64,000 bases of DNA from Gonocerus acuteangulatus (Eukaryota; Arthropoda; Insecta; Hemiptera; Coreidae). Shown one piece after another: positions 38,076 through 50,286 of this stretch (the stretch's first letter is position 1; each line of letters opens with the position of its first letter). Under the pieces are notes generated by a model. The model had not been told where the DNA came from. It saw only the letters and a program-made list of their open reading frames with translations, and did not search any database. Position numbers and translations under genes: made by a program. The DNA lies in assembly GCA_946811695.1 (NCBI GenBank), contig OX328125.1:97977210-98041209 (forward strand), read 5' to 3'.

Positions 38076-39037
38076 AATATTATTATGTCTTTCTGTCTTT
38101 TATCTATGATTTTTGTTTTATTTTTATTTAATTTAAGTATGTATAATTTTACTGTAATTTCATTATGGGAATTCATAAAAATGTCTTTAATTATCAGGAT
38201 TGACCAATTTACTTTATTATTTGTGCAGATGTAAAAAAAAACAACAAAAAAAAAAACTTTCGTTTCTGATGAAATGCTTACGATGTACTCCTAACGAACA
38301 CACTTTCTTTTCGTTTTTTTTTTTATTAAATATTCGTTTACTGGTCAATGAGGGTGGAGATTATCGAGGATCAGTCAGGATAATTAATAAAACTAACTTT
38401 ATTCACGTAAAAAAAAGTTCAAGCCTTCATCGGAGTTATAAGACGGCGAAGATCTCATCTTTAACCCTCAACTGGTAACATGCGTCTGAGAGACGCCTAT
38501 GTATAGCATTTTCCTGCATTGTGGTGGTTAGAGCTATTTGTGAAATTAAACCCCCAGTTAATGCTCACTTTAGATAATGTAAAAAACGCTAGTGAAATTT
38601 GAACCCGATCAATTCTATTTTGTGGTAGTAGTAAGGCTCTAACTATAAAACTACGTCTGGTAGACGCGGTCATTGAACTGTTGAAAATAACGCTCATTTT
38701 CATGTTCGTCTCACAGACCTGTATTACTTGAAACTATTTATTTACTACAATTGAGGTACACAGCAAATCAACAATAACCATTTAAAACAAAATTTTATTA
38801 CTTTTCCTCTCTACTTATATTTTACTCCGAAACCAATTGCACATTTCATTCCCAACGTTACTGTTGTCAATGTGTTATCTATACATGGAATAGTAAATGA
38901 ATAGATCAACATAATATGAATCATTGGCACTATAAGAAAAAAAGTCCGACTCGCAGGAACTGCCTCATATTAGCGCGGTTCCGTTCTTATCCCTAGTCTA
39001 ATTTCGAAAGATTAAAATAGAAGCAGTTATTATTTTG

Positions 39038-39394
39038 TTGAGAGGAGATCGTTGACCGTTGATGATGCAAGGTAGGGATTGTCCGGGTTCGGTCACTGCT
39101 ACTTAATAATACATACCCCATATGTGTATGTATGTGGGCATATATATGTACATATGTGTGCGTGTATATGTGTATGTGTATATGCGTATATATAAATATA
39201 TATATATATATTATATATATATATATATATGTTAGGTATATTTACATAGATATGTGCATATATTAGTGTTAAATATGTCCGACTTGTATTTACAGCCCTG
39301 ATGAAGGCTTGAAGTTCAAGCCGAAACGTCGGCACAATAAAACCATTTTTAGGATAAAATGTAGTTTTATTAAGTAGCAGTGACCGAACCCCGA
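39038..39394 (+). mobile_element. Penelope-like hammerhead insertion, copy 2
   Basis: CAGTTATTATTTTG flanks it at 39024 and 39395. It is almost identical to 12723-13101 in arms and interior, apart from the microsatellite being shorter and interrupted and a few substitutions. Identity of junctions with copy 1 shows it moved as cargo and not by an independent insertion. Confidence 0.65.
39295..39333 (+). ncRNA. Hammerhead ribozyme motif, core intact
   Basis: GCC, CTGATGA, extra A, stem II GGCTTG/CAAGCC, GAAA, CGTC, GGC: identical in all motif positions to the copy at 12996. The same short palindromic stem III applies. Confidence 0.63.
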
Positions 39395-40551
39395 CAGTTA
39401 TTATTTTGGTTCCACCAGTCTTGAAAGGTAGGATTTACAATCTTACCTGGAAGGGTCGGCAACACTAGAAACCGTCCCGCTAGTTACAAGGTCTTGGAAT
39501 CTTGGAACCTGTTTTATTTTCGAATACATTATCCAACTATAAGCAATTAAAAAATAACAAGGAATTAAAAACAGACAAAAAGAACAGTTCGAATAAGCGA
39601 AATCAATTACTTTAAAGCTTTAAGCTCTTATTTCTCCGATTGTCATCGCCTAATCAAAACTTTCATTAGAACCTTTTATGTAGAGCATTGTATAAGCTTT
39701 CTAATGGTATTCTTCCGTTTACCAAGATTTTCAACCGTTTTCGAGATATTAATGAAAGTTCCCAAAATTTACATTATTTCTAGCAACAGAAAATTGGTCT
39801 CATTTTTCATATCCTGTTTTACACACAAAATTTTCCCAACATAAGAAATTACAAAAATAAAAAGCAATAAAAAACGAAGGGAAGGAGACAAAAATTACAA
39901 AAAGAACGACAAAAACCCGTTCATAAGAACAAAACAGACTTATTTGAAGTTTTAAGCACTTATTTCTCCGATTGACATAACCTAATCAAAAATAGTTTTA
40001 GAATCTTTTTTGTAAAGAATTTAGTAAGCTTTCAAATAGTTTCTATCCACTTACCACGATATCCCAGCCGTGTTCGAGATATTAATGAAAGTATACGAAG
40101 TTCCCAAAACTTTTCATGTCTGTTCATAAAATATTTTATTCTAACCCTTCCTTAACTCCAAACGTAACAAAACTTTCAACATATTAGTTTTAATGAAAGT
40201 AGAACATGCAGATAATGTTTCAACTGAATCCCGTAATTCTAAGTACCCAAACCAAAAACGGTATTCAAAAACTATTTTTACAATTTTCTCGAAAACGGTT
40301 AAAGCTATCGCCTTTAAAATGGTTCCATTCGTTTTCCTAGCTCAAGAAGCCTATAAAAAGAGTACTTACAAGCTTATGAACTCAAAAACGTAAGCGTTAC
40401 GATTTTTTTGCGCGAATTTCGCCCCAAATGCCATCTTCCAGTGAGCGGATTTTGCTGGTTAACGAACTTGACCTTTCAAATTGGACGACGGATTTTTGTA
40501 CGAAATTTCATCAGAATCGGACCATCCGTCTTCTAACTAGAGAGCGAACAG

Positions 40552-40614
<63 letters not shown>

Positions 40615-41340
40615 TATATACATATATATATATACAAATTTGAACCACCGTTATTTTCGGTCTCTAGGGGTTCTGAAACGCGAAATTTTCTAGTCGGCAC
40701 TTCCGGATTTTTTCATTGTATCAACCTTATAAGCGGGGTTCCTCCCTAGGGGGGAGGGAGGAACCGCGCTAAAAAAGGTAATTCCGCTCTAAAGTCTGAT
40801 AAAAAAAGGCGATGTCGTTTGATAATTGTTGAACATCCAAGATGCCGTAGAGAAAATGGTACGAGATATTCTTGGGCTTGGGGAACGTGAAGAAAAAATT
40901 GGCAGGTTTTAGGAAATTTGTAATTATTTTTCCAAATGGAAAACACGCTGCTAAAGTCCATACTCATAAAGAACACAAACAGCTTACAAATGCATAAAAT
41001 TTTGAATCTATTATGGCTAGAGAGTTCAGCAATAGTAAGCAATACTTGAGCTCCTAGAGCGATGAATGTTTGCTTGGTTTTAGACCTGATTTTAATTCGT
41101 AGCGATGAAAATTATTTTTTTAATTACTTTAATAAACTATACCTTCATTATAAACAGCTTTTTTTCAAAATATTTGCCCCCCAAAACATTTTTTTACCAT
41201 GCACACGTCTCACAGACGCATGTTACTTATAACGTACAAAATTTGGATGTTACCAGTTGAGGGTTCTGATAGTCTCTGAATGGTACAATGGTATACTTGT
41301 TCTCTTCTGTTAAATGGACAGTTAAATTCTCATAGACTAC

Positions 41341-41540
41341 TCACTTCTGCATTGTTTTACTCACTATTTCCCTCTATATGGGCTAGAGATTTACTTCTGC
41401 ATTGTTTTACTCACTATTTCCCTCTATATGGGCTAGAGATTTACTTCTGCATTGTTTTACTCACTATTTCCCTCTAAATGGGCTAGAGATTTACTTCTGC
41501 ATTGTTTTACTCACTATTTCCCTCTATATGGGCTAGAGAT
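41341..41540. repeat. 50-bp tandem repeat, four units
   Basis: Four near-identical 50-bp units contain ACTTCTGCATTGTTTTACTC, ACTATTTCCCTCTATATGGG and CTAGAGATTT, with only one or two substitutions between units. Overlapping frames here are repeat artefacts. A segment to the right (41680-41710, CTCAATAAAGCCGAACCC) looks like the polyadenylation region of an old retroelement, but no LTR could be delimited. Confidence 0.9.
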
Positions 41541-41794
41541 TTACTCGACAGATTTGAGAACACTCAGAAATAGCACTAGAGCAATAAGGCTACCAACCCA
41601 AGATGAGTCAACTGTCAGTTTGCCAGAATCCCGATGGATTCTTGGACCCTAAGCTCTAGCAAGTGGCTCCTTTTAAACTTTGAGTAATCTCAATAAAGCC
41701 GAACCCAATTCAATCAATGATTTTTTATGATTTAATATTTACTTATTTAAGCTTTAACGTCCATTTATTATTGACAAAGAATTTTAGTACAGGT

Positions 41795-41945
41795 TATCTA
41801 TAGGTGGCTACCCTTTTCTACCCAGGATTGGGCTGATGCCTTCTTATTGTTCCGAAAAGAGTCACCATCACGACCTTAGGCACGGAGTGCACACGCCTTA
41901 GCACTCACGGCCACCGAGTCACCAATATTATTTAATAAAAACAAC
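41795..41945 (-). mobile_element. SINE with shared tail, tRNA-like head
   Basis: On the minus strand the 3' part reads AGAAAAGGGTAGCCACCTAT, AGATAACC, the same tail as the 5S-derived SINE at 16053. The 5' part GACTCGGTGGCCGTGAGTGC, TAAGGCGTGTGCACTC resembles the D-arm half of a Ser/Leu-type tRNA, not 5S. A common tail on different pol III heads suggests one LINE partner mobilises both. Confidence 0.5.
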
Positions 41946-42375
41946 CTTATATTATTGTTTCTTTATTCATGTGCATTCGCAAGTAAAATTGTACACAGGT
42001 AAATCAGTCTGATTCAACTAATCAAATCTTTAAACAGAACTGATATTAAAGTATGTTAAAAAAAATGAAAGAGACCTAACGAATTAAACACAGAAATATA
42101 AAAGAAATTAATTACTAAACATTTCCAACAAACGAAAAAAAAAGATTTTGGAAAGAAGGGAAAAATATTAATGTTTTTACTACATTGCAAGTCCGCACAC
42201 ATTAAATTAAAAATAAATAAAATAAAGAGAGAAAGAAAAAATCGATTTAGAATATAATACAATAATTTAGATTATACTTGATTAGACTTACTGTTTTAAA
42301 ATTCGAATTATTGTTGTTTTGCTATCTTGAGTCTTGAGTTTAGAAAGTTTTCTTTTCTTTTTCTGCTTTATTTTC

Positions 42376-42381
<6 letters not shown>

Positions 42382-42451
<70 letters not shown>

Positions 42452-42615
42452 GGAGCCCTGCTTATGAGGTTCACCTCATGTCGCAATCCAGAAGTCTCGA
42501 CTATAACAATGTAACGTTTACGAACCCATAGATATCGCAAATAATGGTGGTTAAAATTTATATATATAAATTTTAACCATCATTATTTTTTATATCTATG
42601 TGTTCTGAAACGAGT
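42382..42615. mobile_element. Back-to-back Hel-A/Hel-B-like 5' ends with (TA)n
   Basis: A (TA)n tract at 42382-42446 is followed by GAGGAGCCCTGCTTATGAGG, CAATCCAGAAGTCTCGACTA and ATAATGGTGGTTAAAATTTA. Then its mirror image TAAATTTTAACCATCATTAT begins at 42569. The junction is a palindrome, GTTAAAATTTATAT and its complement. The copy is diverged and lacks a body. Confidence 0.5.
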
Positions 42616-42619
42616 CGTA

Positions 42620-42790
42620 ATATGGGTGGCGAGCTAACCACACATGGGGATTTAATGGCCCCTGAGGAGGTAGCATAAAGGCCACGAAACATGTAGGGCG
42701 TGCCAACAATAAAGTAGTACATGGAAAATGGAGTGCTATTCTTTTGACCTGCGCAAAAGAATAGTGCTGCCTGTGGAATAGGTACACAGG
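42620..42790 (+). mobile_element. Hammerhead-bearing fragment, related to 23.2 kb
   Basis: TAATATGGGTGGCGAGCTAA and CCACACATGGGGAT match the middle of the insertion at 23207-23682. The motif and then GGAAAATGGAGTGCTATTCT and TTTGACC follow, as in its right arm. It ends in a short inverted piece (AAAAGAATAGTGCTG). The left inverted arm is missing, so this is a one-armed or truncated copy. Confidence 0.6.
42658..42699 (+). ncRNA. Hammerhead motif with ACATGT stem III
   Basis: GCCC, CTGAGGA, extra G, stem II GTAGC/GCCAC (one mismatch), GAAA, CATGTA, GGGC. ACATGT is a perfect 6-bp palindrome, well suited to pairing between two copies. Core residues are all present. The stem II mismatch weakens it compared with 23567. 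Confidence 0.55.
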
Positions 42791-43404
42791 GTGATTCAGG
42801 TCTAAGTAGCCAAACTCTAGGAGGTGATTCTAGACATCATTTCCAACAAAAAAGTATATTAAAAGTATGATCCGATTCCGAATGGAAAAGGAGCTTTGTA
42901 CTATGATTTTTTAAGGTAGAAATGTTTTTTATTGAATAAGAAAGGATTGCTCAAAAACCGTTGAAGATAATTAAATTCTAATTATGCCACCATAAAATAG
43001 ACAAAATTACCTTCAAGATAACAGTGATTTGATTTACTAAACTCATTGATAAAAGATACTTTCTGGACGTCCAATAACGCACTTCTGTTTTCCTTGATGA
43101 ATCTGTGGTTTTTCGCAAAATGTTTTCTCAGCCCCCTAACAGACTACAGATTCACTACTTACAGGAAAACTTCTGCATTTAGTTAGCATTAAATCTATGT
43201 AAATGAAGTGGAGGTTTATTCAGAAATAGGTTGAACTGTTGGCTCCTTTTTGTCAAAATATGTGGAAAGTTAGTTTTGTTTCTGTCAAATACCTTCTGTG
43301 AAGAAATTATAAATTATTCACTATTTATTAGCCAAACTGTGGGAACCCATTTTCCAATCCGAAAGCAATAAAAAGTAAGTGAAAAAATTTATTGAAAAAG
43401 TTTC

Positions 43405-43985
43405 ATTTGAGAGATGTGTCAAATTTTGTGTTTTCCAAATCTTTTTTGATAGTTAACACTAAAAAATGTTCTAATCTATTTAAAAAGTTAAAAACTGTCG
43501 AAATTCCAATTGGACCTTCGTCAACTTGGATGCTGGTCAGCAATCCATATGAACCACGAATCTATCTCGTGTGAGAGCGGAACGTCTTCCAATTCAAAGG
43601 TTCGACCGGTCGGGAATCATGGTTGGTTGAGGAAGATATTCGTCCAACATTTCGCACTACAAGGATTAACGTGAGACCAATTATGAGAATTTAGCCTTGT
43701 CTGTCTTCGAAATGTTGTGATTGAACTGAGGAATAAAATGTATCCTCCCCCAATATGTAGTTCTTTTTATTTATTTATTTTTATTTTTTTAGTGGTATTT
43801 GAAATTGTATGTTAAAATATTTACAATTATGTATAAATTTTGGATTACAATTATTTAAATATCCTGAAATGTTTTGAATTATCTCTTCTAAATGTCTAGT
43901 CAAAACATAAATCCCAAATACATCACGCAAATAAAAAATGATAAAATAAAAATTTGGAAAACACAAAATGTGACATATCTAAGAT
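43405..43985. repeat. Inverted repeat of about 580 bp span
   Basis: The left arm AGATGTGTCAAATTTTGTGT, TTTCCAAATCTTT (about 43412-43447) is matched inverted by the right arm TTTGGAAAACACAAAATGTG, ACATATCT (about 43953-43980). No target duplication or coding region is seen between them. Confidence 0.6.
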
Positions 43986-44069
43986 TTTAAGCGACGCAAA
44001 AGGAAACTGATTGTATCCTTAGCGGAAATTACTTGCTCTTGGAAACACTACAACATTGTGTCTCAATTT

Positions 44070-44340
44070 CTTAACTTATTTTACTAAAGTACTCATTTCA
44101 CATTTTAAAAATTGTTTCATTCGTTTTCCTTCATTAAGGAGCCAATAAAACGAATACCTGAAACCATATGAACCCAAAAACGTAAGCGTTATTCCCTCCA
44201 AAAACCATGTTTTAGTGTACGGATTCCGCTTGCTAACGAACTTGGCGTTTCAAATTAGAATGATTGTGTTTCCAAATTTCATTAAAATTAGACCATGTTT
44301 GAGCTTGTGAGAGGGAGAACAGACGAAGTGAAGACTGAAG
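44070..44340 (-). mobile_element. Old Hel-A relic
   Basis: In plus order it retains AACCCAAAAACGTAAGCGTT, CTAACGAACTTGGCGTTTC, CCAAATTTCATTAAAATTAG and AGAACAGAC, the conserved Hel-A core in minus orientation. Termini are lost; partial 5'-end similarity may continue to about 44520. Confidence 0.5.
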
Positions 44341-44534
44341 TGCCAACTAGAAATTGTAACGTTTCATATCGCATAGGTAACGAACATTATCAACAAAATT
44401 TGTCCGTAGAGGATTATACCAATTTGAATCACCGGATTACATCATGAGGTCAACCTCATATGTGTTTCTTCCCTATGGAGTTTCATATCCTACAGATCAC
44501 GGGCATAACGGTGGTTTAAATTTGTATAGGTTAC

Positions 44535-44685
44535 GACCCTTACTAAACATCCAAGGTGCAGCAGGGAATTCCTGCAACCAGCCCTGAAATTAAAAAAACT
44601 CAACATGTTGCAGGTGTGACTCGAACCCACATCTCCCGCATGAGAATCCTTCGCGTTAGCCACTAGACCACGAGGAGACCCTTAA
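44535..44685 (-). mobile_element. tRNA-derived SINE, diverged
   Basis: The minus-strand head GGTCTCCTCGTGGTCTAGTG, GCGGGAGATGTGGGTTCGAG has boxes A and B but a different body (CAACATGTTGAG, AATTCCCTGCTGCACC). It lacks a proper acceptor stem. Tail hairpin and target duplication are not identifiable. This is probably an older subfamily. Confidence 0.65.
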
Positions 44686-44849
44686 AATGCATATTCGTTA
44701 ATTCTTGTACTACTCTTCTTCCGAGGATTACAATAAATACGAATAAACTCCGCAATCATCGACGGCAAAGACAACTTATCAGAAGATGTCTGTCACACCT
44801 ACGTTAGTTCGCCAGTGACTCAATAACTCCAGCCCTTATCAGCTACGTG

Positions 44850-45467
44850 GGTACTTACGTATTAGCGTCAAAGCAGGTTAAAGAGGCGGGTCTCGTTCAG
44901 AGATCTGGATCATGGATAACGCATTTCTATTGGTCAATCACTATCATTTCATTGGCTAGATTTCAGTGGCTATTGTGTTTATAGTAACCATCTTGTTCCC
45001 TTTGTCTTAATAACGCAATTCATTTATGCTTTATTTACCCACGCAATTGTGGTTGTTTTTTGTTTGTTACGCGATTTCAGTTTATATGGTTATGGCGAGT
45101 TTATATGGCGACATCAGAATAGGAAGGATTAAAGAGACTGTTTCGAAGCGATGCTAAATTGTATATCAGTCCATTAACCTACGAGAAACCATCCTTGATC
45201 TATATTATCAACGAGTTGGATTGACTAGAGTTTCGATATAACCTTGAGCGAGCTTAGCGAGCGGAAACGCATAGCAATTATGCTATTAATATAAGTGCTA
45301 CGCGTTTTCGCTCGCTAAAGGTTTTGTCAAAACTCTAGTTAACCCAAATAGTTGGTAATCCCGTCGCCATATTGGGAAAAACTGATTTGACTCCTTGATC
45401 CAGCTCTCTGACCCGGTGATGATCCAGTTCTCTGAGACCCGACTCTTGACGCTAATACGTAAGTACC
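44850..45467. mobile_element. 618-bp MITE, 8-bp target duplication
   Basis: The left end GGTACTTACGTATTAGCGTC and the right end GACGCTAATACGTAAGTACC are inverted copies. Further inverted similarity follows (GGCGGGTCTCGTTCAGAGA against TCTCTGAGACCCG, then GATCnTGGATC). Flanks GCTACGTG and GCTACGTA give a near-perfect 8-bp duplication, typical of hAT elements. A second nested inverted repeat at 45226-45345 (ACTAGAGTTTCGATA, CGAGCTTAGCGAGCGGAAAC and complement) lies within. No transposase frame. Confidence 0.75.
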
Positions 45468-45479
45468 GCTACGTATTAG

Positions 45480-46098
45480 CAAATACGTCAAATTAGTGAT
45501 GCCACAATTAAAAGAAATGTAGCTTTAGAGGTTACACTATTTAAGATGTTTTGAAATATTTTTCATCTATCTATGGAAAACACTATAATTGACATGTACA
45601 TAAAATATAATTTACATGATGACCAACATGGGGACACTTTTTATTTTAGTATTTCACTTCACAATTTTTTTTTTCTTTTTTTTTTTTTTTTTTTTTTTTT
45701 GCTCAATACCGATGGTGGATAATTTTTCGTTCCTCATCTATTTCAACAAACGCTTAATTCTCTTTGGCAGCCTTCTTCAGCTAAAAAATAAATATAAATA
45801 ATTAAAAACGAGAATAATCACAATAGTAGGTAAACAAAATTTTACGTCATGACAATTGGTTATAAAACATTCTTTTTTGTGCAAATTAGATAAACAAAGG
45901 TTTCATGAACGCGTTGAACGGTAATTTTATACAGAGTATGTAAAAAAAAAATTAACAGAGGCTGAAACTAAAAAATACACATGAAAAAATGTTTAATAAG
46001 CTATGCTCATGATGTAAAATATTGTTTACTTTTGTGAATATTCTCGTTTTTAATTGGTTATATTTATTTTTTAACTGAAGAAAGGATAAGGGTTGTTT
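45480..46098. other. AT-rich intergenic DNA
   Basis: No gene is recognised. An interrupted T run at 45664-45700 may be the tail of a retroinsertion, but no SINE end or target duplication was found beside it. Confidence 0.5.
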
Positions 46099-46438
46099 GA
46101 AACGCGGTTCGTTCTCTCAACGGCTCAAAAATGGTCCATTTTGATGGAATTTTGTACAAAAATCTTTCGTCTAATTTGAAATGTCATGTTCGTTACCCAG
46201 CAGAATCCTGCTTGTAATAGTAAACGGAGTATTTTAATAAAACAAGGTAAGATAATAAGAAACATATTTTTAATAGTGTTATCCTAGAGTGAACGTTAAG
46301 AAGTATTTCTGCATATAATACGGACAGTTCCCTCTTAAATATTACTTCTCTTCGCGATTATATATTGTATTTTTTACGATAGATCTAAAACCACCATTAA
46401 CTGCGCGAGAAGATGATGCAGTTCCTGCTTTTGGATGT
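46099..46438 (+). mobile_element. Old Hel-A relic, both ends faintly preserved
   Basis: AACGCGGTTCGTTCTCTCAA starts it. GTCCATTTTGATGGAATTTT, GTCATGTTCGTTACCCAGC and GAATCCTGC follow, and near 46400-46438 AACTGCGCGAGAAGATGATG, CAGTTCCTGC mark a mutated 3' end. It has no (AT)n tract. Confidence 0.5.
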
Positions 46439-46861
46439 TTTATTACCTTGATCCGCGAAAGATTCTTCTATCAAGGTTAAATTAGATCCTCTTGTTTCTA
46501 GATCAGATCCCCTTCCGTTTTAGTTGACTAACAAACCATCCGTCAAAGGAGTCGGTAACTTGAAAGGTACGGCTAGACGGCGCCCTTTTAGTGGCTAGGT
46601 GAGCCGGTAATTTAAAGGGCCATAATAAATATGCACCATAAAATGGGGTCACATTCGTACAGTGTGGTGAAATTGGTACAAACCTATACAGCTGCTAAGA
46701 TATTATCAAGTTAACTGATACCAAAGGGTCTACAATGCTGAAAGAGTGAGAACATACAAATATACACCTTTGAATTTCGTAAAACAGATTCGTTTTTAGC
46801 GCATTGAAAACCCCCTAAATTCAAATTTTGGGAATATTACAAAAATAAAAATCAGAATTAT

Positions 46862-48104
<1,243 letters not shown>

Positions 48105-49079
48105 CAAAAGGTATTTTAAATTTCACTAAGGAGGGACCCTTAAAATTTTGTTAAAGATTCAACAATCCGGCCATATATCAAAGAATATTTACCCGATTCA
48201 AACCAAACTTGGAGGGTTGATAAAGGCCCTAGTGTGACACAGTTCCTTCCAATCGCGGTGTTTCTACGTTTTCTGGGATTGACGTTATATGCAAAAAAGT
48301 ATACATTTTACTTTTATTTTGAGAACCATTTTTTGCATGTACCTTTTGAGTCATTTATATGGTTAGAAAAAGGAGTCTTTCTTCTTTTGAAAGATTTCAA
48401 TGACGTAAAAATTGGATTATCTCAAGGGGAGATATTGAATTTCAAAACGTCACGTTAGTTTTTTGCTTACAAATTTTTAGTCTCTTCCAGACAGGGAAAA
48501 ATCATTATTTTTTGCTTTCAATGATATTCACCACATTAGGATTTCTTGGGGTGCTGATTTTAAATCAGCTATTATTTTTGGTGTAAAAAAATGTATAATA
48601 TTAGTTTACTTGAAAACGTAAGCATATTTTTGAATTTATTTGATGAAATATAAATTATTGTTTGACGATTATATTTTTCCTTTAATCTACTCTATAAAAC
48701 AAATGAATTGGTGAAAGAATCATGTCGATATCATTTTCTAAGGTCGAGAAAATAAAGCACTTTAAACCTATTTTATTTTATTTCTCGGCTCCTAAGGCGC
48801 ATTGGACGGAACGCTCGGATACGTGTCGACTATCTTTCGATGTAGAATCACCAGAAAAAAAAGGTCCTGATCCCATCGCTGTAAACTCCCCTTGTAAGAT
48901 TGTCCATATTTTCCAAAATATTTCGGACCTTTACCCTGTGTCCTCTGAGAGTTATTATTATGTCCAAGAATATGACAGAAACTCTCCTCTCTCCCATATC
49001 TCCTTTTTTTGGTATCTAAATCAATGTTTGTACGTATTGATCAGGCGATCATTCTCCTCGCGGTAATACCATCCCAACA
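48105..49079 (+). other. Non-repetitive stretch with an unassigned 114-codon frame
   Basis: No transposon signature is found here, unlike the flanks. The frame at 48722-49066 on the plus strand has mixed composition (SAPKAHWTERSDTCRLSF, then KIVHIFQNISDLYP) and is less AT-driven than the other open frames of the window. I recognise no domain. It might be an exon, a gene remnant or chance. Confidence 0.25.
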
Positions 49080-49400
49080 CGGGTGCTAGGTGTAGGAGAG
49101 CCGGACTCCGGTTTATTTTAGTAATTCTCCCGTGTAGGGCAGAGAGCGGTACTTAGCGATGTGAGTAGTTCGGCTTTGTTCGGACGGAAAGAACCGACGA
49201 CTAGAAACCAACCCCCCACTCCTCCAGACACCGACAGATCGGGAGGAGGCTCCGTCCGCGTAGCTACCATCTCGGGTTCAGTGCTCGTCGGTCTGTGTGT
49301 TCGAATATGTGAGCGATTCCCAACCTTTTCGGCTCCAAGTATGCCTGCCTCTCCTTCTTTAGCCTTAGCTACATGTTCCAATGTGATCAGTGACAAGTAA
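49080..49400. other. GC-rich island, possible 5' exon or promoter
   Basis: This stretch is visibly richer in G, C and CpG than its surroundings (for example CGGACGGAAAGAACCGACGA, ATCGGGAGGAGGCTCCGTCC). Both strands are open for about 80 to 97 codons, and the plus frame at 49161 is Ser/Pro/Thr-rich and low in complexity. A GACAAGTAAAATG donor-like site lies at 49390-49402. The features fit an untranslated first exon, but no homology supports it. Confidence 0.25.
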
Positions 49401-49513
49401 AATGTGCGCACTTGAGGTGACGTAGTTTGGTTTTTTTGTTGTTGTTTTATTTATTTTTGTTTGTTTGAATTACAATATCCCTGGATCCGTCCGCCGAGGA
49501 TATAACTGACAAT

Positions 49514-49601
49514 ATGAGACTGAGTGCTGGTATGTGGATCGCGAGGACTTATAGTGAAGGACTTATGTCTAGTTTTTACAGATTTTTAGCAAGATTCTCC
49601 G
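49514..49601 (+). CDS. Candidate small coding exon, unknown product
   Basis: From ATG at 49514 the frame reads MRLSAGMWIARTY then SEGLMSSFYRFLARFS, and is followed by a good donor, G/GTAAGCC, at 49602. The peptide is Arg-containing, amphipathic-looking and unlike AT-rich noise, a little like a mitochondrial presequence. The frame is also open upstream to about 49470. A possible acceptor at 49901-49917 (CGACCACCATTTCAG then GTGACAATAAACC) would add only a few codons before a stop. The proximity of the GC-rich island suggests a gene start. No family is recognised and chance is a serious alternative. Confidence 0.22.
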
Positions 49602-50144
49602 GTAAGCCACTTTTATTTAATTTTAACTATTATTTAAAACTTCTCACTCGTACATTTTGGACAACTTCTGTACTTAAACCAACAATACTTTTATATTTTA
49701 ACGCTTTCGCTAATACAGAACACTGGCACATATCACATTCTCCGTCTGCTCCATTTTTTCCGGAACTCTGTGTATTGTCTTAATGTCTGACGGTTCACAC
49801 ATATTTGTGAACATGATTTTACTATGTGTTCTTCTAATTATTTTTTCTGTAAATAAATCTTAGCGCTTTTAAGGCTTGGTCATCGGATTGTTTAGTATTT
49901 TCGACCACCATTTCAGGTGACAATAAACCAGAGATATGTTTCTGATTTCTGCATCTTATAACCAAAAGATAGCAATTAAATGGGACACTATTTCTAATTA
50001 AATATTATTCATATTGCTATCCTTAGTGATAGATCTTGCACCTGAACTGTGTAAGAAGTAGTGCATTTTGAACTAAAATAATTTTCATTATTATTAATGA
50101 TGGTTTGAAAAGACCTATAAATTCACATACATGTTCACATATAA

Positions 50145-50205
50145 ATTCATAAGATAGAAATAAAAAAATTCAATATTTTAATTTTTTTATTTCTATCTTA
50201 TGAAT
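50145..50205. repeat. 27-bp perfect inverted repeat
   Basis: AATTCATAAGATAGAAATAA and the following AAAAATT are mirrored by AATTTTTTTATTTCTATCTT and ATGAATT after a spacer of about 10 bases. It lies just upstream of the tandem array. Confidence 0.85.
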
Positions 50206-50286
50206 TTGCATTCGTATCTCAAGAATTACTGCTGATATTGTAAATGAAATTTCTTCGATGACTTTGAATATTTATTTAACAACAAA

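Larger units (their letters stand above)
38941..40774 (-). mobile_element. Hel-A element carrying the hammerhead insertion, second copy
   Basis: The 3' end AAAGTCCGACTCGCAGGAAC starts at 38941 and the 5' end GGAGGAACCGCGCTAAAAA stops at 40774. The interior is colinear with 12625-14196. It has an extra stretch at about 39640-39960 in which the AAGCACTTATTTCTCCGATT region is present twice. The hammerhead insertion at 39038-39394 has the same junctions as in the 12.7-kb copy. An (AT)n tract lies at 40556-40635. The whole copy lies inside the piggyBac-like element. Confidence 0.7.
38465..41263. mobile_element. piggyBac-like non-autonomous element
   Basis: TTAA at 38461-38464 is followed by CCCTCAACTGGTAACATGCG. 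The other end reads GGATGTTACCAGTTGAGGG ending at 41263, so CCCTCAACTGGTAACAT is a 17-bp terminal inverted repeat starting with CCC, as in piggyBac-like elements. Subterminal palindromes GCGTCTGAGAGACGC (38483) and CGTCTCACAGACG (41206) support this. The right flank is TTCT instead of TTAA, so that duplication is mutated or the end is slightly altered. About 965 bp is the element's own DNA; the remainder is a nested Hel-A copy. No transposase with the DDD signature is seen. Confidence 0.65.

Noticed and set aside
42056..42262. 68-codon minus-strand frame
   Set aside because: It is an A/T-run-derived Phe/Ile/Leu-rich frame without recognisable features.
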